A DNA stretch of 64,000 nucleotides from Lysinibacillus agricola (GTDB lineage: Bacteria; Bacillota; Bacilli; Bacillales_A; Planococcaceae): assembly GCF_016638705.1 (NCBI RefSeq), contig NZ_CP067341.1, positions 3,227,501 through 3,291,500 of the forward strand, read 5' to 3'. The position numbers and the translations under genes are program-made. Each line of letters starts with the position of its first letter. Position 1 is the stretch's first letter. The notes under the pieces were generated by a model. That model had not been told where the DNA came from. It searched no databases and saw nothing but the letters and a program-made list of their open reading frames with translations. Positions 25,578 through 34,062 of this stretch are shown here, in pieces.

Positions 25578-26090
25578 TTAATAGGTAAGTAGAATATGCT
25601 CAACAATTTCCTTAGTTGTCATCTTACCTGTATCAAATCGTACTACTTCTAAATCTTTAACTTTACTTAACGATTGCTCATACTTACCTTTAGCATATTT
25701 CAATTTATCTAATGTTACATAATCATCACCGCGATAATTGAATCGTTGCTCTAATACTTCATCATCAGCATATAAATAGATGATTGTTGCTTTATTTTTC
25801 ATTTCTTTTTCTATGTATCTTCGTTGTTCATCTGATAACATTGCAAAATCGTCATACATTTCTGCGTAAACTTCATTGCAAAAAGTGAACCTATCAAATA
25901 TTACATTATCCATCTTAGTAAACTCTAAAAACTTATTAAACAGTTCATCTTGAGTACACTGCGAGTGAGAAAAACTTGATCCTTTCATTACTTTAAACTC
26001 TGTAATGTCAGATAACATTTCAACTAAACTAGTCTTTCCACTACAATCTGTACCAACTACAATATAATTTATAATTACCACCACAATCAT
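25578..26090 (-). CDS. Deoxynucleoside/deoxynucleotide kinase-like P-loop protein (YorR-like)
   Basis: About 160-170 residues. The P-loop is VVGTDCSGKTSLVEML, then IFDRFTFCNEVY (the DRF/DRS dNK-type base-binding segment) and a lid region YLYADDEVLEQRFNYRGDDY. Supplies deoxynucleotides alongside the reductase. The start is uncertain: ATG 26090 has no ribosome binding site, while GTGGTGG at 26084-26078 would fit a rare ATA/ATT start a few codons later. The upstream gene's stop codon overlaps the ATG region. Confidence 0.8.
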   Translation of the reverse strand: MIVVVIINYIVVGTDCSGKTSLVEMLSDITEFKVMKGSSFSHSQCTQDELFNKFLEFTKMDNVIFDRFTFCNEVYAEMYDDFAMLSDEQRRYIEKEMKNKATIIYLYADDEVLEQRFNYRGDDYVTLDKLKYAKGKYEQSLSKVKDLEVVRFDTGKMTTKEIVEHILLTY

Positions 26091-26503
26091 TATGTATTTT
26101 TATATGTATTATTGTTTCCATAATTTAAATCACTTAATTCTCTAGGTTTATATTTCTTATTTGAGCTGCTATTAATTATCTTTCTTACTTCACCCAAAGC
26201 AGTACTTAAAGTTGAAACTGATACCTTATCTTTAGTCAAATCATTTGTCAATTTTACTATTTCATATAAATTCTTAGCTTGTCTTCGTTCGTTACGAACA
26301 ATATGTAATTTTCGATATGCTGTATATCCTTGATTTGCAGGTAATTTAACAAATTCAATGTGATGCAATAAATCTTCTTGTTCTCTATCCTTACAACTAA
26401 TTACTTTTGATAAGCTTGCTACTTCTCTAGGTAACTTTTCTAAAAAGTTCCTTACAAATGTTAAGTCTTTTTCAAATTATTTAATGTCTTCCAATTCAAT
26501 CAC
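26090..26503 (-). pseudogene. Phage gene with in-frame stop near its start
   Basis: From GTG 26503 the frame reads VIELEDIK, then TAA (26479-26477), then continues without another stop as FEKDLTFVRNFLEKLPREVA, SLSKVISCKDREQEDLLHHI and on to SDLNYGNNNTYKNT at 26090. No usable start follows the TAA until a TTG at 26368 that lacks a ribosome binding site. The GTG overlaps the stop of the small gene before it, as expected for a coupled pair. So this seems a 137-residue protein broken by one nonsense change, or sequence error. Helical, basic; function unknown. Confidence 0.6.
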
Positions 26504-26612
26504 CTAGCTCTCGCTTAAGGTACTCTTCAAATGTAATTCCTTCCTTCTCGCGTACCTTGCTATTAACAAATTTGCAACCATAATATTCTAATGTTGAATC
26601 GCTGATCTTCAT
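26496..26612 (-). CDS. 38-residue phage protein
   Basis: MKISDSTLEYYGCKFVNSKV then REKEGITFEEYLKRELGD. AAAGGAGATGAGAGT stands upstream of the ATG, and a sigma-A promoter lies 30-60 bp before it. The C-terminal TFEEYLKRELG is like the tail motif of small phage proteins that begin operons. Overlaps the next gene. Confidence 0.65.
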   Translation of the reverse strand: MKISDSTLEYYGCKFVNSKVREKEGITFEEYLKRELGD

Positions 26613-26643
26613 ACTCTCATCTCCTTTACTTATTTATAATCTA

Positions 26644-26671
26644 ATTATAACATCACATTTCCGAATTACAA
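26644..26671 (-). promoter_or_regulatory. Sigma-A-like promoter
   Basis: TTGTAA (26671-26666), 16-bp spacer, TATAAT (26649-26644), minus strand. About 10 bp upstream of the -35 is AAAATACATAA with an AT-rich block. The same layout occurs at 49017-49044, and a similar one at 56900-56928. Drives the gene at 26612 and those below. Confidence 0.75.
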
Positions 26672-26699
26672 GTATTTTTATGTATTTTATTATTTAATT

Positions 26700-27011
26700 T
26701 TAATAACCATCTGTATAACTTACTTCAAAGTATAATCCATATTCATCTTCACCGTAAATGAATTGTAAATCTGGATACTTTCTTATTTTATTTGAAATGT
26801 AGTCTTTTGTATATAAGAATAACCATTCTAAATATTTGATCTCAAATACACTACAGTAAATCTTATGGTATAGTTCTAACTCATATTTAAATGATTCATC
26901 TCGTAGAGTATTTGCATTCATGTAATACCTAATTGCTGTCTTATTGTTATAGGTAAATTCATCTTTAATATGATGGTATAGGTATTTATAAAATGGCTTT
27001 TTAAGTACCAT
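26700..27011 (-). CDS. Phage protein, unknown, tyrosine-rich
   Basis: 103 residues rich in Tyr/Phe/Lys (FYKYLYHHIKDEFTYNNKTA; LELYHKIYCSVFEIKYLEWL). Start ATG or nearby at 27011 with a weak AGAG site. Not recognised. Confidence 0.55.
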   Translation of the reverse strand: MVLKKPFYKYLYHHIKDEFTYNNKTAIRYYMNANTLRDESFKYELELYHKIYCSVFEIKYLEWLFLYTKDYISNKIRKYPDLQFIYGEDEYGLYFEVSYTDGY

Positions 27012-27023
27012 ATCTCTAATTTT

Positions 27024-27077
27024 CTATTTAAACTTTCTAATTCGCTTATTCCACTTTATCTTATTTCTAAATGTCAT
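27024..27077 (-). CDS. Possible 17-residue basic peptide
   Basis: MTFRNKIKWNKRIRKFK, preceded by AGAAGGTGACAAG at ideal spacing. Very basic with alternating aromatics. Its ribosome binding site is better than that of the gene after it, so it may be a leader peptide coupling translation into 27011. Too short to be sure. Confidence 0.35.
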   Translation of the reverse strand: MTFRNKIKWNKRIRKFK

Positions 27078-27145
27078 CTTGTCACCTTCTTTAGAATTGA
27101 GCAGAGAAAGAAATATCAATCTCCACTCAATTATTATGTATTATT

Positions 27146-27913
27146 TTAATTTAAAACTGTAACTAATAGTTTTTGTCTGCCTAAATTTCTTGCTTTAGAC
27201 AATGAGTCTACATAAACGTCTAAATGTCCGTTTACAATTGCTCCACCTCGATCTTCACACACTCTATATCCAAATCCTTCAATATGTATTTTAGTTCCAA
27301 ATGGAATTGACTTGGGACATGCAGCTGTTCGTCCTTCATAAACTGTAGTTCCACTTGCGGTTAAGCCGTAATCTTTGTCACCTCTAGCCTTTCCTGTCGA
27401 TTCCACTCCTGCTGTATAGAAGGTTACATCATAATAAGATTTGCTATTTGCATTTTCACTACTGCCTCTACTAATAATCTGTTGTTGTTTTCCTGTCTCT
27501 ATCTGTTGCTGTTTCTTTCTTACCTCTACTTGCGCTACTCGTACTTGTTCAGCTTTTTTAGCTTCTTCTATTCTCTTGGCTTCAGCTAATTGTCTTTCCC
27601 TTTCAATCCTAGCCAATCGTTCTTGTTCAAGTTTAACCTGTCTTTCTTGTTCTAATTTCTCTAAGCGTTGACGTTCTAACTCCTCTAACTTTTTTCTTTC
27701 CTCCTCTTTCAAACGCTCATATTCCTTATGGAATGATTCAACTTGATAAACGATTGAATTCTTTTTAATTTCCTCCATACGTTTAATAGCATTTGATGAT
27801 TCTGATGTACCTCCTTTATTATCATCTTCTATATCATGTGATAAAAACCAAGCCCATGCTATTGTACATGTGATAATAGTTGGTACTTTTAAAGATTTAG
27901 TTAGTTTGTTCAT
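27146..27913 (-). CDS. yorM: 3D-domain cell-wall protein (YorM-like)
   Basis: 255 residues: an N-terminal hydrophobic segment (VPTIITCTIAWAWFLSH, about 10-26, signal/anchor), a long charged Glu/Arg/Gln coiled coil (about 65-145), then a C-terminal 3D domain (about 160-255) with YDVTFYTAGVEST, GKARGDKDYGLTASGTTV, CPKSIPFGTKIHIEG and GYRVCEDRGGAIVNGHLDVY (the Asp-rich triad). 3D domains occur in lytic transglycosylase-like and resuscitation enzymes. Membrane-anchored wall remodelling is likely. SPbeta has a similar gene in this region. Confidence 0.82.
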   Translation of the reverse strand: MNKLTKSLKVPTIITCTIAWAWFLSHDIEDDNKGGTSESSNAIKRMEEIKKNSIVYQVESFHKEYERLKEEERKKLEELERQRLEKLEQERQVKLEQERLARIERERQLAEAKRIEEAKKAEQVRVAQVEVRKKQQQIETGKQQQIISRGSSENANSKSYYDVTFYTAGVESTGKARGDKDYGLTASGTTVYEGRTAACPKSIPFGTKIHIEGFGYRVCEDRGGAIVNGHLDVYVDSLSKARNLGRQKLLVTVLN

Positions 27914-28033
27914 TTGTTCGCTTATTCTCTACAAAACTTGTCTCATTTGAAGCTCTTAACGACAATCAAATATTGTGCGCTTCTCTTGCAGAAATAAACT
28001 CCCTACCTTTCGTTTTATGTATTTTTTTATTAT

Positions 28034-28468
28034 CTACTTTACCTTGTCATAAATTGTAATATGTGATTTACCATCTACAACTTTAGATGAAATGATATAT
28101 CCACTTTTCAATAACACATTTTGAGTATTTTCAGCATCATATTCATCATTAATCTCTAATGTAAAGCATCCTAATTCGTCTTCAATTGCTTGTTCTAAAG
28201 TGTTGTAGCATACTTTTCTATCCTCAATTTTAATTACATCACCATTTTCAGATAGATAAAACCCATTATTATAAAGTTGCTTTATAAATGATTGCGTATA
28301 CTCATTATCTGAACCGAAGATAACCTTTGAAGGTGTATCCGACTTAAAGCGTGAATATAGTTGCTCTGAAATATTTTCATCATATGTATAATACTTTACT
28401 GAAACGTTCTTAATTTCTACTTTTACATAAGACAGATCATCTGCTGTTAAAATGTTCATTATTGTCAT
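28034..28468 (-). CDS. Phage protein, unknown
   Basis: 144 residues starting MTIMNILTADDLSYVKVEIK; AAGGAGTGATTAT precedes this ATG, so the longer frame to 28498 is not used. Two similar halves are possible (FYLSENGDVIKIED; YIISSKVVDGKSHI). Acidic, soluble. Not recognised. Confidence 0.6.
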   Translation of the reverse strand: MTIMNILTADDLSYVKVEIKNVSVKYYTYDENISEQLYSRFKSDTPSKVIFGSDNEYTQSFIKQLYNNGFYLSENGDVIKIEDRKVCYNTLEQAIEDELGCFTLEINDEYDAENTQNVLLKSGYIISSKVVDGKSHITIYDKVK

Positions 28469-28472
28469 ATAA

Positions 28473-28721
28473 TCACTCCTTATCGTCCAATGTTTCAATT
28501 TCTTTCTGTAAACGAATAGTTTTATTGTGATAATACTTTTCTAATTCTCCAAAGAGTAATCCTATTGCAGAGAAGAAAAAAGTTATCCCATATATTGCAA
28601 ATTCGTATCTTGGAATATTTTCACCTTTAATAAATACATTAAACAACTCAATAGGTACGGTTACAGTACAACTTGCAAAAATAATTACCCAAAATATATT
28701 CCATTTTTTATTATATTTCAT
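28473..28721 (-). CDS. Small phage membrane protein
   Basis: 82 residues, MKYNKKWNIFWVIIFASCTV, with two hydrophobic helices (about 8-28 and 40-60) and a charged tail (KEIETLDDKE). Start ATG 28721 follows AAGGAGTGGTTTT. It ends 5 bp before the next gene, forming a pair. Confidence 0.65.
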   Translation of the reverse strand: MKYNKKWNIFWVIIFASCTVTVPIELFNVFIKGENIPRYEFAIYGITFFFSAIGLLFGELEKYYHNKTIRLQKEIETLDDKE

Positions 28722-28780
28722 AAAACCACTCCTTATTTTATGTATTATCTTAAATAATAAATGGTTTTTATTTAAGGTGA

Positions 28781-29422
28781 TTATCCGATGCTGCAAGATA
28801 ATTTAACCTTACGGTAAGCATCCTTGATCCGTTGTAATAATCGAACACTACTTTCCAATGTTTTATAATCTCCATCTTTTAAGCTTTCTTTGATTCTATC
28901 TTCAAGTAAACTTTCTATACGAGACAGTTCTGATCCTTCTTTACTTGTTATATAGAAACCCTCATTGTTGATACTTCTAATTGTTGATAAAATATAATCA
29001 ATTTCCTTATTCGTAGTTCCAGTGTCTACTTTCGTTAGTAATTGTAATGGAATAGAGGAAATATTAAATTCTTTTTTAACCTTAACAGGATTTTCACTTT
29101 CAAATTTAGAGATGAATTGTCCAATAATAGTTATTGGAGATTCTTCAGGCGATAATCTCTTTACCAATGCTTTTACTGCTCCAAACAGTTGTACTTCTAA
29201 TAATGAATTAAATGTATATTCATAAATCTCATCATAAGCAAACTCGTCATTCTTGCTATCTTTTAAAACAACTCTAAGTTTGAAGTCTGCCCCAGTTATT
29301 TCTGCTTCATATCTACTGCTACTGACTTGATATAATTTTTCACGAGGTACATTCAATTTCACTTGATTTATCACTTCTTGAATCACTTTCGAATTTTCTG
29401 CAATTACTAAAATGTTTTTCAT
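28781..29422 (-). CDS. Phage protein, unknown
   Basis: 213 residues. MKNILVIAENSKVIQEVINQ could open a Rossmann-like alpha/beta domain; VEVQLFGAVKALVKRL (as LEVQLFGAVKALVKRL) and SPITIIGQFISKFES follow, then a helical C-terminus (SRIESLLEDRIKES). No motif I recognise. An IS30 copy lies just upstream of its ribosome binding site and may have separated it from its promoter. Confidence 0.6.
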   Translation of the reverse strand: MKNILVIAENSKVIQEVINQVKLNVPREKLYQVSSSRYEAEITGADFKLRVVLKDSKNDEFAYDEIYEYTFNSLLEVQLFGAVKALVKRLSPEESPITIIGQFISKFESENPVKVKKEFNISSIPLQLLTKVDTGTTNKEIDYILSTIRSINNEGFYITSKEGSELSRIESLLEDRIKESLKDGDYKTLESSVRLLQRIKDAYRKVKLSCSIG

Positions 29423-29558
29423 TATAAATTACCATCCTTTTTAATTTTGGCGAATAGTAGAATCAAGTTGAACACTTTAGAAAAATAAAAACATCGTACG
29501 CGAAATCGTGTATTATTGAGGTTCCTACACCAATCAATAAGAAGGGATTTCGAATACG

Positions 29559-30630
29559 ATGCTAGAACAGAATAACATAAAAATAACGAATAAGAAACCA
29601 CGCCTTACACAGTTTCAACGTGGAGAACTTCAAGGCTATTTGAATGCCGGAATTACAAATAAGAGCGAACTTGCGCGAAAACTCAAGGTTTCGCGCGGGA
29701 CAATCTACAATGAACTTGCTCGTGGCACGACCACTCAAGTAAAAAAAATCAATGGAAAACATATCTACACAACGCAATATCTTGCTGAAACAGGTCAAGC
29801 TGTAACAGATCGAAATGTGGCTCGTTCTCGTAAACCGTTGAAGTTTGGGCGTGTGAAGGCATTCTTGGCATTTGTTGACGAACTATTACTTGATCGCACA
29901 AGGACCCTATCTCCAGATGCGATTGTTGGTCTTATGAAGCTCAAAGGGTTGTTTTTCTCCGGATGAAATGATCTCAACAAAGACCCTTTATCATTATATC
30001 GAGCTGGGTCTTCTGAAAAACTCGAAACAGTGACCTTCTCTAAAGGTACGTCGAAATACCAAAAAGGTTAAGAAAACGCAACGCCCAAATAAGACAGTTC
30101 TCGGTAAAAGTATTGAAGAACGTCCTGATAGCGTTGAATCTCGTGAAGAATTCGGTCATTTTGAAATTGACTCCGTCGTAGGGCGCAAGGATAAAGAAGA
30201 TGATGTACTATTAACTTTGATTGAACGCAAAACGCGTCGTGAATTCATCGTAAAGATGGACGGGAAAGATGCCGACTCAGTTAACTACGCACTCTCTTCA
30301 GTCCTCGAAGAATTCGGTGAATACACATCTGCGGTCTTTAAATCAATCACCGCAGATAATGGTTCTGAATTCGCTAGGTTGTCAGAAATGTTTGGTGATA
30401 GGATAAATATCTATTTCACTCATCCATACTCTTCGTGGGAACGTGGAACAAATGAAAACCACAACGGAATCATCCGTCGTTTCATCCCTAAAGGACATGC
30501 GATTGAGGATTATAGCCGGACGCAAATTCGTATGATTGAGAGGGCAATGAACAACCTACCAAGAAAAATCTTTGCCTACAAGACACCAAATGAACTGTTT
30601 GAAGAGGAACTTCAGAAACTCGTCTCTTAA
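29559..30630 (+). pseudogene. IS30-family transposase, frame-disrupted
   Basis: The N-terminal part has the IS30 helix-turn-helix: RLTQFQRGELQGYLNAG and SELARKLKVSRGTIYNELAR. The C-terminal part has the DDE catalytic core: FGHFEIDSVVGRKD (first Asp), SITADNGSEFARLSEMF (second Asp), and HNGIIRRFIPKG (Glu region shifted, N-E-N-H). Three indels between 29950 and 30060 break the middle: an extra T in the T5 run near 29951, an extra A in the A5 run near 30018, and one base lost near 30040. Not a functional single protein as read. Confidence 0.85.
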
Positions 30631-30634
30631 GACC

Positions 30635-30649
30635 GCGGGGACACCCCGC
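30635..30649 (+). terminator. GC-rich hairpin after IS30 transposase
   Basis: GCGGGG (30635-30640), ACA, CCCCGC (30644-30649), 5 bp after the transposase stop. No T run follows, so it is a stable hairpin within the element's 3' region instead of a standard terminator. Confidence 0.5.
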
Positions 30650-30890
30650 ACCCCTGAGCCTCCCTCCAACAGAAAGTCTCCTGTTCATCAGTCAGCTACA
30701 GATCCTAACCTGTACTGGCTAGATCCACAAGGGAAACCGCCTTGCAGATCTAGCCAACACAGGTTGAACGGACTACGCCGACCGACAAACAGAAGACAAA
30801 GGAACCTCTGGGGTGTTTTTAAAAAAAAGTGTTCAACTTGTAATTGCAATTTAGGCCTTTTTAATTTTATGTATTTTAAAATATTACTAG

Positions 30891-31136
30891 TTACTCTTTA
30901 GCCTCTTTAGCTAACTGTTCTACATTTTCCTTCATATACTCACTAACTTTAATGTAGCCGTCTGTATTTGAATCCTCGTCAAAGCCTCTAAACTTTACTC
31001 TAGCAGGATAAACTCGTTTAATTTCTTCGTCTTCAAATTCCATAACTATAGCCCATCCGAAGGTGTGTAGTAGCATGTTAATCCACCAAAATAGTCCAGA
31101 CTCTCTAAACTCTTTCCATGACTTTTCATTTACCAT
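30891..31136 (-). CDS. Conserved phage protein, unknown
   Basis: 81 residues: SWKEFRESGLFWWINMLLHT then FGWAIVMEFEDEEIKRVYPARVKFRGFDE (pattern recalled from many Firmicutes phage small proteins), ending SEYMKENVEQLAKEAKE. Function unknown. AAGGGAAATAAA lies before the start. Confidence 0.65.
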   Translation of the reverse strand: MVNEKSWKEFRESGLFWWINMLLHTFGWAIVMEFEDEEIKRVYPARVKFRGFDEDSNTDGYIKVSEYMKENVEQLAKEAKE

Positions 31137-31184
31137 TATTTTATTTCCCTTCGATTTATGTGTTTTATAAAATCAAAATATTAT

Positions 31185-32009
31185 TTAATACAATCCACCC
31201 TTATTCTTCTTAATTTTATCCACAATAATATCTGCAAACATTTTTGCTTCTTCATTACTTAAACCTAAGGCTTCGGGTTTGATGATTTTGAGAGCCAATT
31301 TCGTTCCTTGCGACAGTTCATTTATTGATACTGAGATATTGAAATTACTATCAATTTCACTCAGCTTATCTTTATAGTATTTCTCCCAATAATCCATTGT
31401 AAATTTAATATTTTTCATAAGCTTATCATGTATTTCTTGTTGCTTATTCTTTTCTTCCTCAATCATCTTCATATGCTCATCTTTACGTTCTTGAATATAA
31501 GCTTTTAAATCAATGTCACCATTTAAGTTATTCTTGTTATCATCTTTAATTTCAGCAAGATCGTTTGTTTGTTCATCAATAATATTTTTCACTTCTTCAA
31601 AGTGTTTATTGATAATGTCTGTTGCTGCGTTGGTATTAGTCAAATCCCATTTATACTTATTTTCATCAAATTGCACTGTTTCACCTTTTACAATCAAGCC
31701 GTTCAATTTATTGTACTTTTCTTCTAACTCATATGTGATATATACTGGATACTCTCCGTAATTAATATTTAATGACAATATATTTCCTGATACGCAGCTT
31801 TTTAATTTCTGTAATGTTTTTAAAGTTTCTTTCTCGCTTTGAATTTTATCGTAACCGTAATGATCATTAGTGACGTAACGTAATAAATTATTTTCTGTAT
31901 TTGTGATCGATTTGTCTAATTTATTCAAAGCGTAGTCTTTAAACTCATTAATCTCTTTCTCGTACTTCTTAGATAAATAGGCATTATAAGCGTTTTGTAA
32001 AATCGTCAT
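31185..32009 (-). CDS. Coiled-coil phage protein, unknown
   Basis: 274 residues, largely helical: two coiled regions (about 12-70 and 140-215 with KAYIQERKDEHMKMIEEEKN) around a small beta segment (YGEYPVYITYELEEKYN). C-terminal IKNKGG-like end (DKIKKNKGGLY). ATG at 32009 after GAATGGAGAAATTA. Not recognised. Confidence 0.6.
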   Translation of the reverse strand: MTILQNAYNAYLSKKYEKEINEFKDYALNKLDKSITNTENNLLRYVTNDHYGYDKIQSEKETLKTLQKLKSCVSGNILSLNINYGEYPVYITYELEEKYNKLNGLIVKGETVQFDENKYKWDLTNTNAATDIINKHFEEVKNIIDEQTNDLAEIKDDNKNNLNGDIDLKAYIQERKDEHMKMIEEEKNKQQEIHDKLMKNIKFTMDYWEKYYKDKLSEIDSNFNISVSINELSQGTKLALKIIKPEALGLSNEEAKMFADIIVDKIKKNKGGLY

Positions 32010-32077
32010 ACATTAATTTCTCCATTCTGTTTATGTATTTTTATTATTTAAATAATATTGTCATTTTATCTAAATTC

Positions 32078-32128
32078 TATAGTAGGAATATGATAATAAA
32101 GTGATATTTCCACCATATTCCTACTATA
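32078..32128 (-). terminator. Perfect 15-bp hairpin after gene 32137
   Basis: TATAGTAGGAATATG (32078-32092) and CATATTCCTACTATA (32114-32128) with a 21-nt loop. It begins 9 bp beyond the stop of the gene at 32137 (minus strand). No long T run, so it could be an RNA-stability or pausing element. Confidence 0.6.
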
Positions 32129-32136
32129 TTTACTAC

Positions 32137-32616
32137 TTATTTTTCAATCAATTCTAATTCAAAGCTATTTCCATTATCATCTACACGAATAGCAAATACA
32201 TGTGTATATTCACTGATATCGACATTACTAAATTCAAATTCTAATCCAGACATCAATACTGACTCATTAATAATCACTTTAAAGTCATGAGAAACGTCTC
32301 CAGAGCTATTATATAACTCACCTTCAGCAACCAACTTAAACTTCTTCTCATTTTCATTGCGATACAATGGTTTAAATTTAATCTTAGTTGACTTAGGAGC
32401 TAATTCTTTTTCGAAATCAGATAATGATTCAGTATTTTCAACTTCTCCAATGGCTTTTATCATATCAATATTAAAATCCGAAATGTTAATTGCGAAATAT
32501 GATGCTTGATCACTATGTACTAATTCACCTTTTGTAGCAGTATCTAACTTTGTGATAAATTTACCTTTCTCATCAAAAACTTTTAAGTCCATTACATTCA
32601 TTAAGAAATTTTTCAT
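32137..32616 (-). CDS. Phage protein, unknown
   Basis: 159 residues beginning MKNFLMNVMDLKVFDEKGKF; AGGAGAATAATTAAT precedes ATG 32616. Beta-rich (AINISDFNIDMIK; FSNVDISEYTHVFAIRVDDN) and acidic. Domain content suggests an immunoglobulin-like or structural accessory fold, but this is a guess. Confidence 0.6.
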   Translation of the reverse strand: MKNFLMNVMDLKVFDEKGKFITKLDTATKGELVHSDQASYFAINISDFNIDMIKAIGEVENTESLSDFEKELAPKSTKIKFKPLYRNENEKKFKLVAEGELYNSSGDVSHDFKVIINESVLMSGLEFEFSNVDISEYTHVFAIRVDDNGNSFELELIEK

Positions 32617-32653
32617 ATTAATTATTCTCCTCTGGCGTAAGTTGCCACCTATC

Positions 32654-32809
32654 TTATTTTTCAACCGTAACCTTAACACCAATGAATTGATTCTCTGGTA
32701 GTAAAACACTTACATCTTCATTTACTAATTCTAGATATTGATTCATATCCACTTCATTACGATTGAAAATCCCTGTCTCACATCTAATACTAACTTTTAC
32801 ACTATCCAT
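32654..32809 (-). CDS. 51-residue phage protein
   Basis: MDSVKVSIRCETGIFNRNEV then DMNQYLELVNEDVSVLLPEN and QFIGVKVTVEK. AAGGAGATGGATATTA is correctly placed before ATG 32809. Short beta protein, not recognised. Confidence 0.65.
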   Translation of the reverse strand: MDSVKVSIRCETGIFNRNEVDMNQYLELVNEDVSVLLPENQFIGVKVTVEK

Positions 32810-32823
32810 TAATATCCATCTCC

Positions 32824-33033
32824 TTACTTTCTTCTGATTGTATTTTTGTACTTAGGCTTACGATTCTCCATAAGTTTTTCATACTTACTTTTCCATTGAC
32901 TAATCACACGCTTAAGCTGGTTAATTTGTCTATTCTTATTGACAAGTTGTTTCTTTAGGTGAAAGTTTTCTGCTTCCACCCTTTTGTAATGTTCCCACAC
33001 ATTTTGTTCGGTTACTGTTTTCCCATCCTGCAT
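32824..33033 (-). CDS. Small basic coiled-coil phage protein
   Basis: 69 residues starting MQDGKTVTEQNVWEHYKRVE, then a heptad helix (ENFHLKKQLVNKNRQINQLK) and a very basic end (KPKYKNTIRRK). GGAGTTGAGTCTT precedes ATG 33033. Could bind nucleic acid; unknown. Confidence 0.6.
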   Translation of the reverse strand: MQDGKTVTEQNVWEHYKRVEAENFHLKKQLVNKNRQINQLKRVISQWKSKYEKLMENRKPKYKNTIRRK

Positions 33034-33059
33034 AAGACTCAACTCCATTTATATATTTA

Positions 33060-33296
33060 TTAAAGCATATTCTTATTGATATCTTTAAAATTGCTAGGTA
33101 ATAATCCATTAGTCTCTAAGTAGTCCTGATTAATTGTATACTTACCAAAAGTACCATCTAACTCTTTGTAATGGTCTTTCAATAGATTCATGATGTCATA
33201 AGTAGTGATACGATGACTTTCTTTAAACAATTTACCTTTAAAATATAGTCCTTCCCAGTCTCCTACTTCTCCAGATACAATGATGAATTGCTCCAT
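33060..33296 (-). CDS. Phage protein, unknown
   Basis: 78 residues: MEQFIIVSGEVGDWEGLYFK, then RITTYDIMNLLKDHYKELDG and YLETNGLLPSNFKDIN. AAAGGAGATTTATTAATC lies upstream. Not recognised. Confidence 0.6.
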   Translation of the reverse strand: MEQFIIVSGEVGDWEGLYFKGKLFKESHRITTYDIMNLLKDHYKELDGTFGKYTINQDYLETNGLLPSNFKDINKNML

Positions 33297-33357
33297 GATT
33301 AATAAATCTCCTTTTATGTATTTGTTTTTATAATACTAATCTTTTATAGAATACTTA

Positions 33358-33504
33358 TTAATCCTCGTTATTCATCATTTCATAAGCATCACTGTATCCA
33401 CCCCAATTATCCACTCCACAGGCTTCTAAGCAAGATAGAAATTCAGATGACTCCAATAAGGAATCATACTCTTCTTTAGCAATTGTAATCATTTCTTTTG
33501 TCAT
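33358..33504 (-). CDS. 48-residue acidic phage protein
   Basis: MTKEMITIAKEEYDSLLESS then EFLSCLEACGVDNWGGYSDA and YEMMNNED. AAAGGAGAATGATTC, which overlaps the end of the preceding gene, lies before ATG 33504. The YDSLLES..FLSCLEACGVDNW pattern resembles small phage proteins of the same length class. Function unknown. Confidence 0.7.
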   Translation of the reverse strand: MTKEMITIAKEEYDSLLESSEFLSCLEACGVDNWGGYSDAYEMMNNED

Positions 33505-33507
33505 GAA

Positions 33508-33795
33508 TCATTCTCCTTTATTTAGAAAGTCACTAATTTCTTGATATACTTCGCTGTCATCCATATGTACATTGCTAAGGACATCTTGCGCATAGTCCAA
33601 TAAATTTTTAGCTTCTATTAACTGATTCTCTAATTGTTCAAATTTGTCCATAAAGGATATCAACATTTTAGGCGCAGGAGGGTCTTCTACCCAAATATCT
33701 CCTCCTCGTAAGTATTGAACCTTGTAATCATTAGTTAAAACCATATTATACTTCCCATTTTCTAGTTCGATATTATATTCATACTCTTTATTCAT
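33508..33795 (-). CDS. Phage protein, unknown
   Basis: 95 residues: an N-terminal beta part (YNIELENGKYNMVLTNDYKV) and a C-terminal helix (MDKFEQLENQLIEAKNLLDY). The ending GGAGAATGA supplies the ribosome binding site of the next small gene. Not recognised. Confidence 0.6.
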   Translation of the reverse strand: MNKEYEYNIELENGKYNMVLTNDYKVQYLRGGDIWVEDPPAPKMLISFMDKFEQLENQLIEAKNLLDYAQDVLSNVHMDDSEVYQEISDFLNKGE

Positions 33796-33832
33796 TGGTT
33801 GATCTCTCCATTCTTATAATAATAGTGTGATT

Positions 33833-34012
33833 TTATTGAAAGCTAATTGTTAAAATTCCTTCTTTGTTCACATAAATACCTTTAACATCAGCATTCCTTA
33901 ATATTTCATCATAATCAAGATCATTATATGTAGTATTGTAAAGGTTATTAGTGCCCTCAACTACAATCGTTTCAGAAGCACTCACTAGATTTAGTAATTC
34001 TTTAAATTTCAT
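33833..34012 (-). CDS. 59-residue phage protein
   Basis: MKFKELLNLVSASETIVVEG then TNNLYNTTYNDLDYDEILRN and ADVKGIYVNKEGILTISFQ. AAAAAGGAGTCATTTT is before ATG 34012. The FKELLNLVSASETIVV opening is typical of small SPbeta-group proteins. Function unknown. Confidence 0.7.
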   Translation of the reverse strand: MKFKELLNLVSASETIVVEGTNNLYNTTYNDLDYDEILRNADVKGIYVNKEGILTISFQ

Positions 34013-34062
34013 AAAATGACTCCTTTTTCTTTAACTTTAAATAATATGCGTGTATTTATTAT

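Larger units (their letters stand above)
29464..30840 (+). mobile_element. IS30-family insertion sequence
   Basis: CAAGTTGAACACTTT (29464-29478) is matched exactly in inverted orientation at 30826-30840, giving 15-bp perfect terminal repeats. Between them is a plus-strand IS30-type transposase with frame damage. The insertion is intergenic, between the phage genes at 28781 and 30891. Target duplication is not certain (flanks AAT and TAA). Higher GC than the surrounding phage DNA. Confidence 0.85.

Noticed and set aside
30488..30901. Frames over the 3' end of the IS30 element
   Set aside because: They run through the GC-rich hairpin and terminal repeat and do not resemble any protein; untranslated part of the element.
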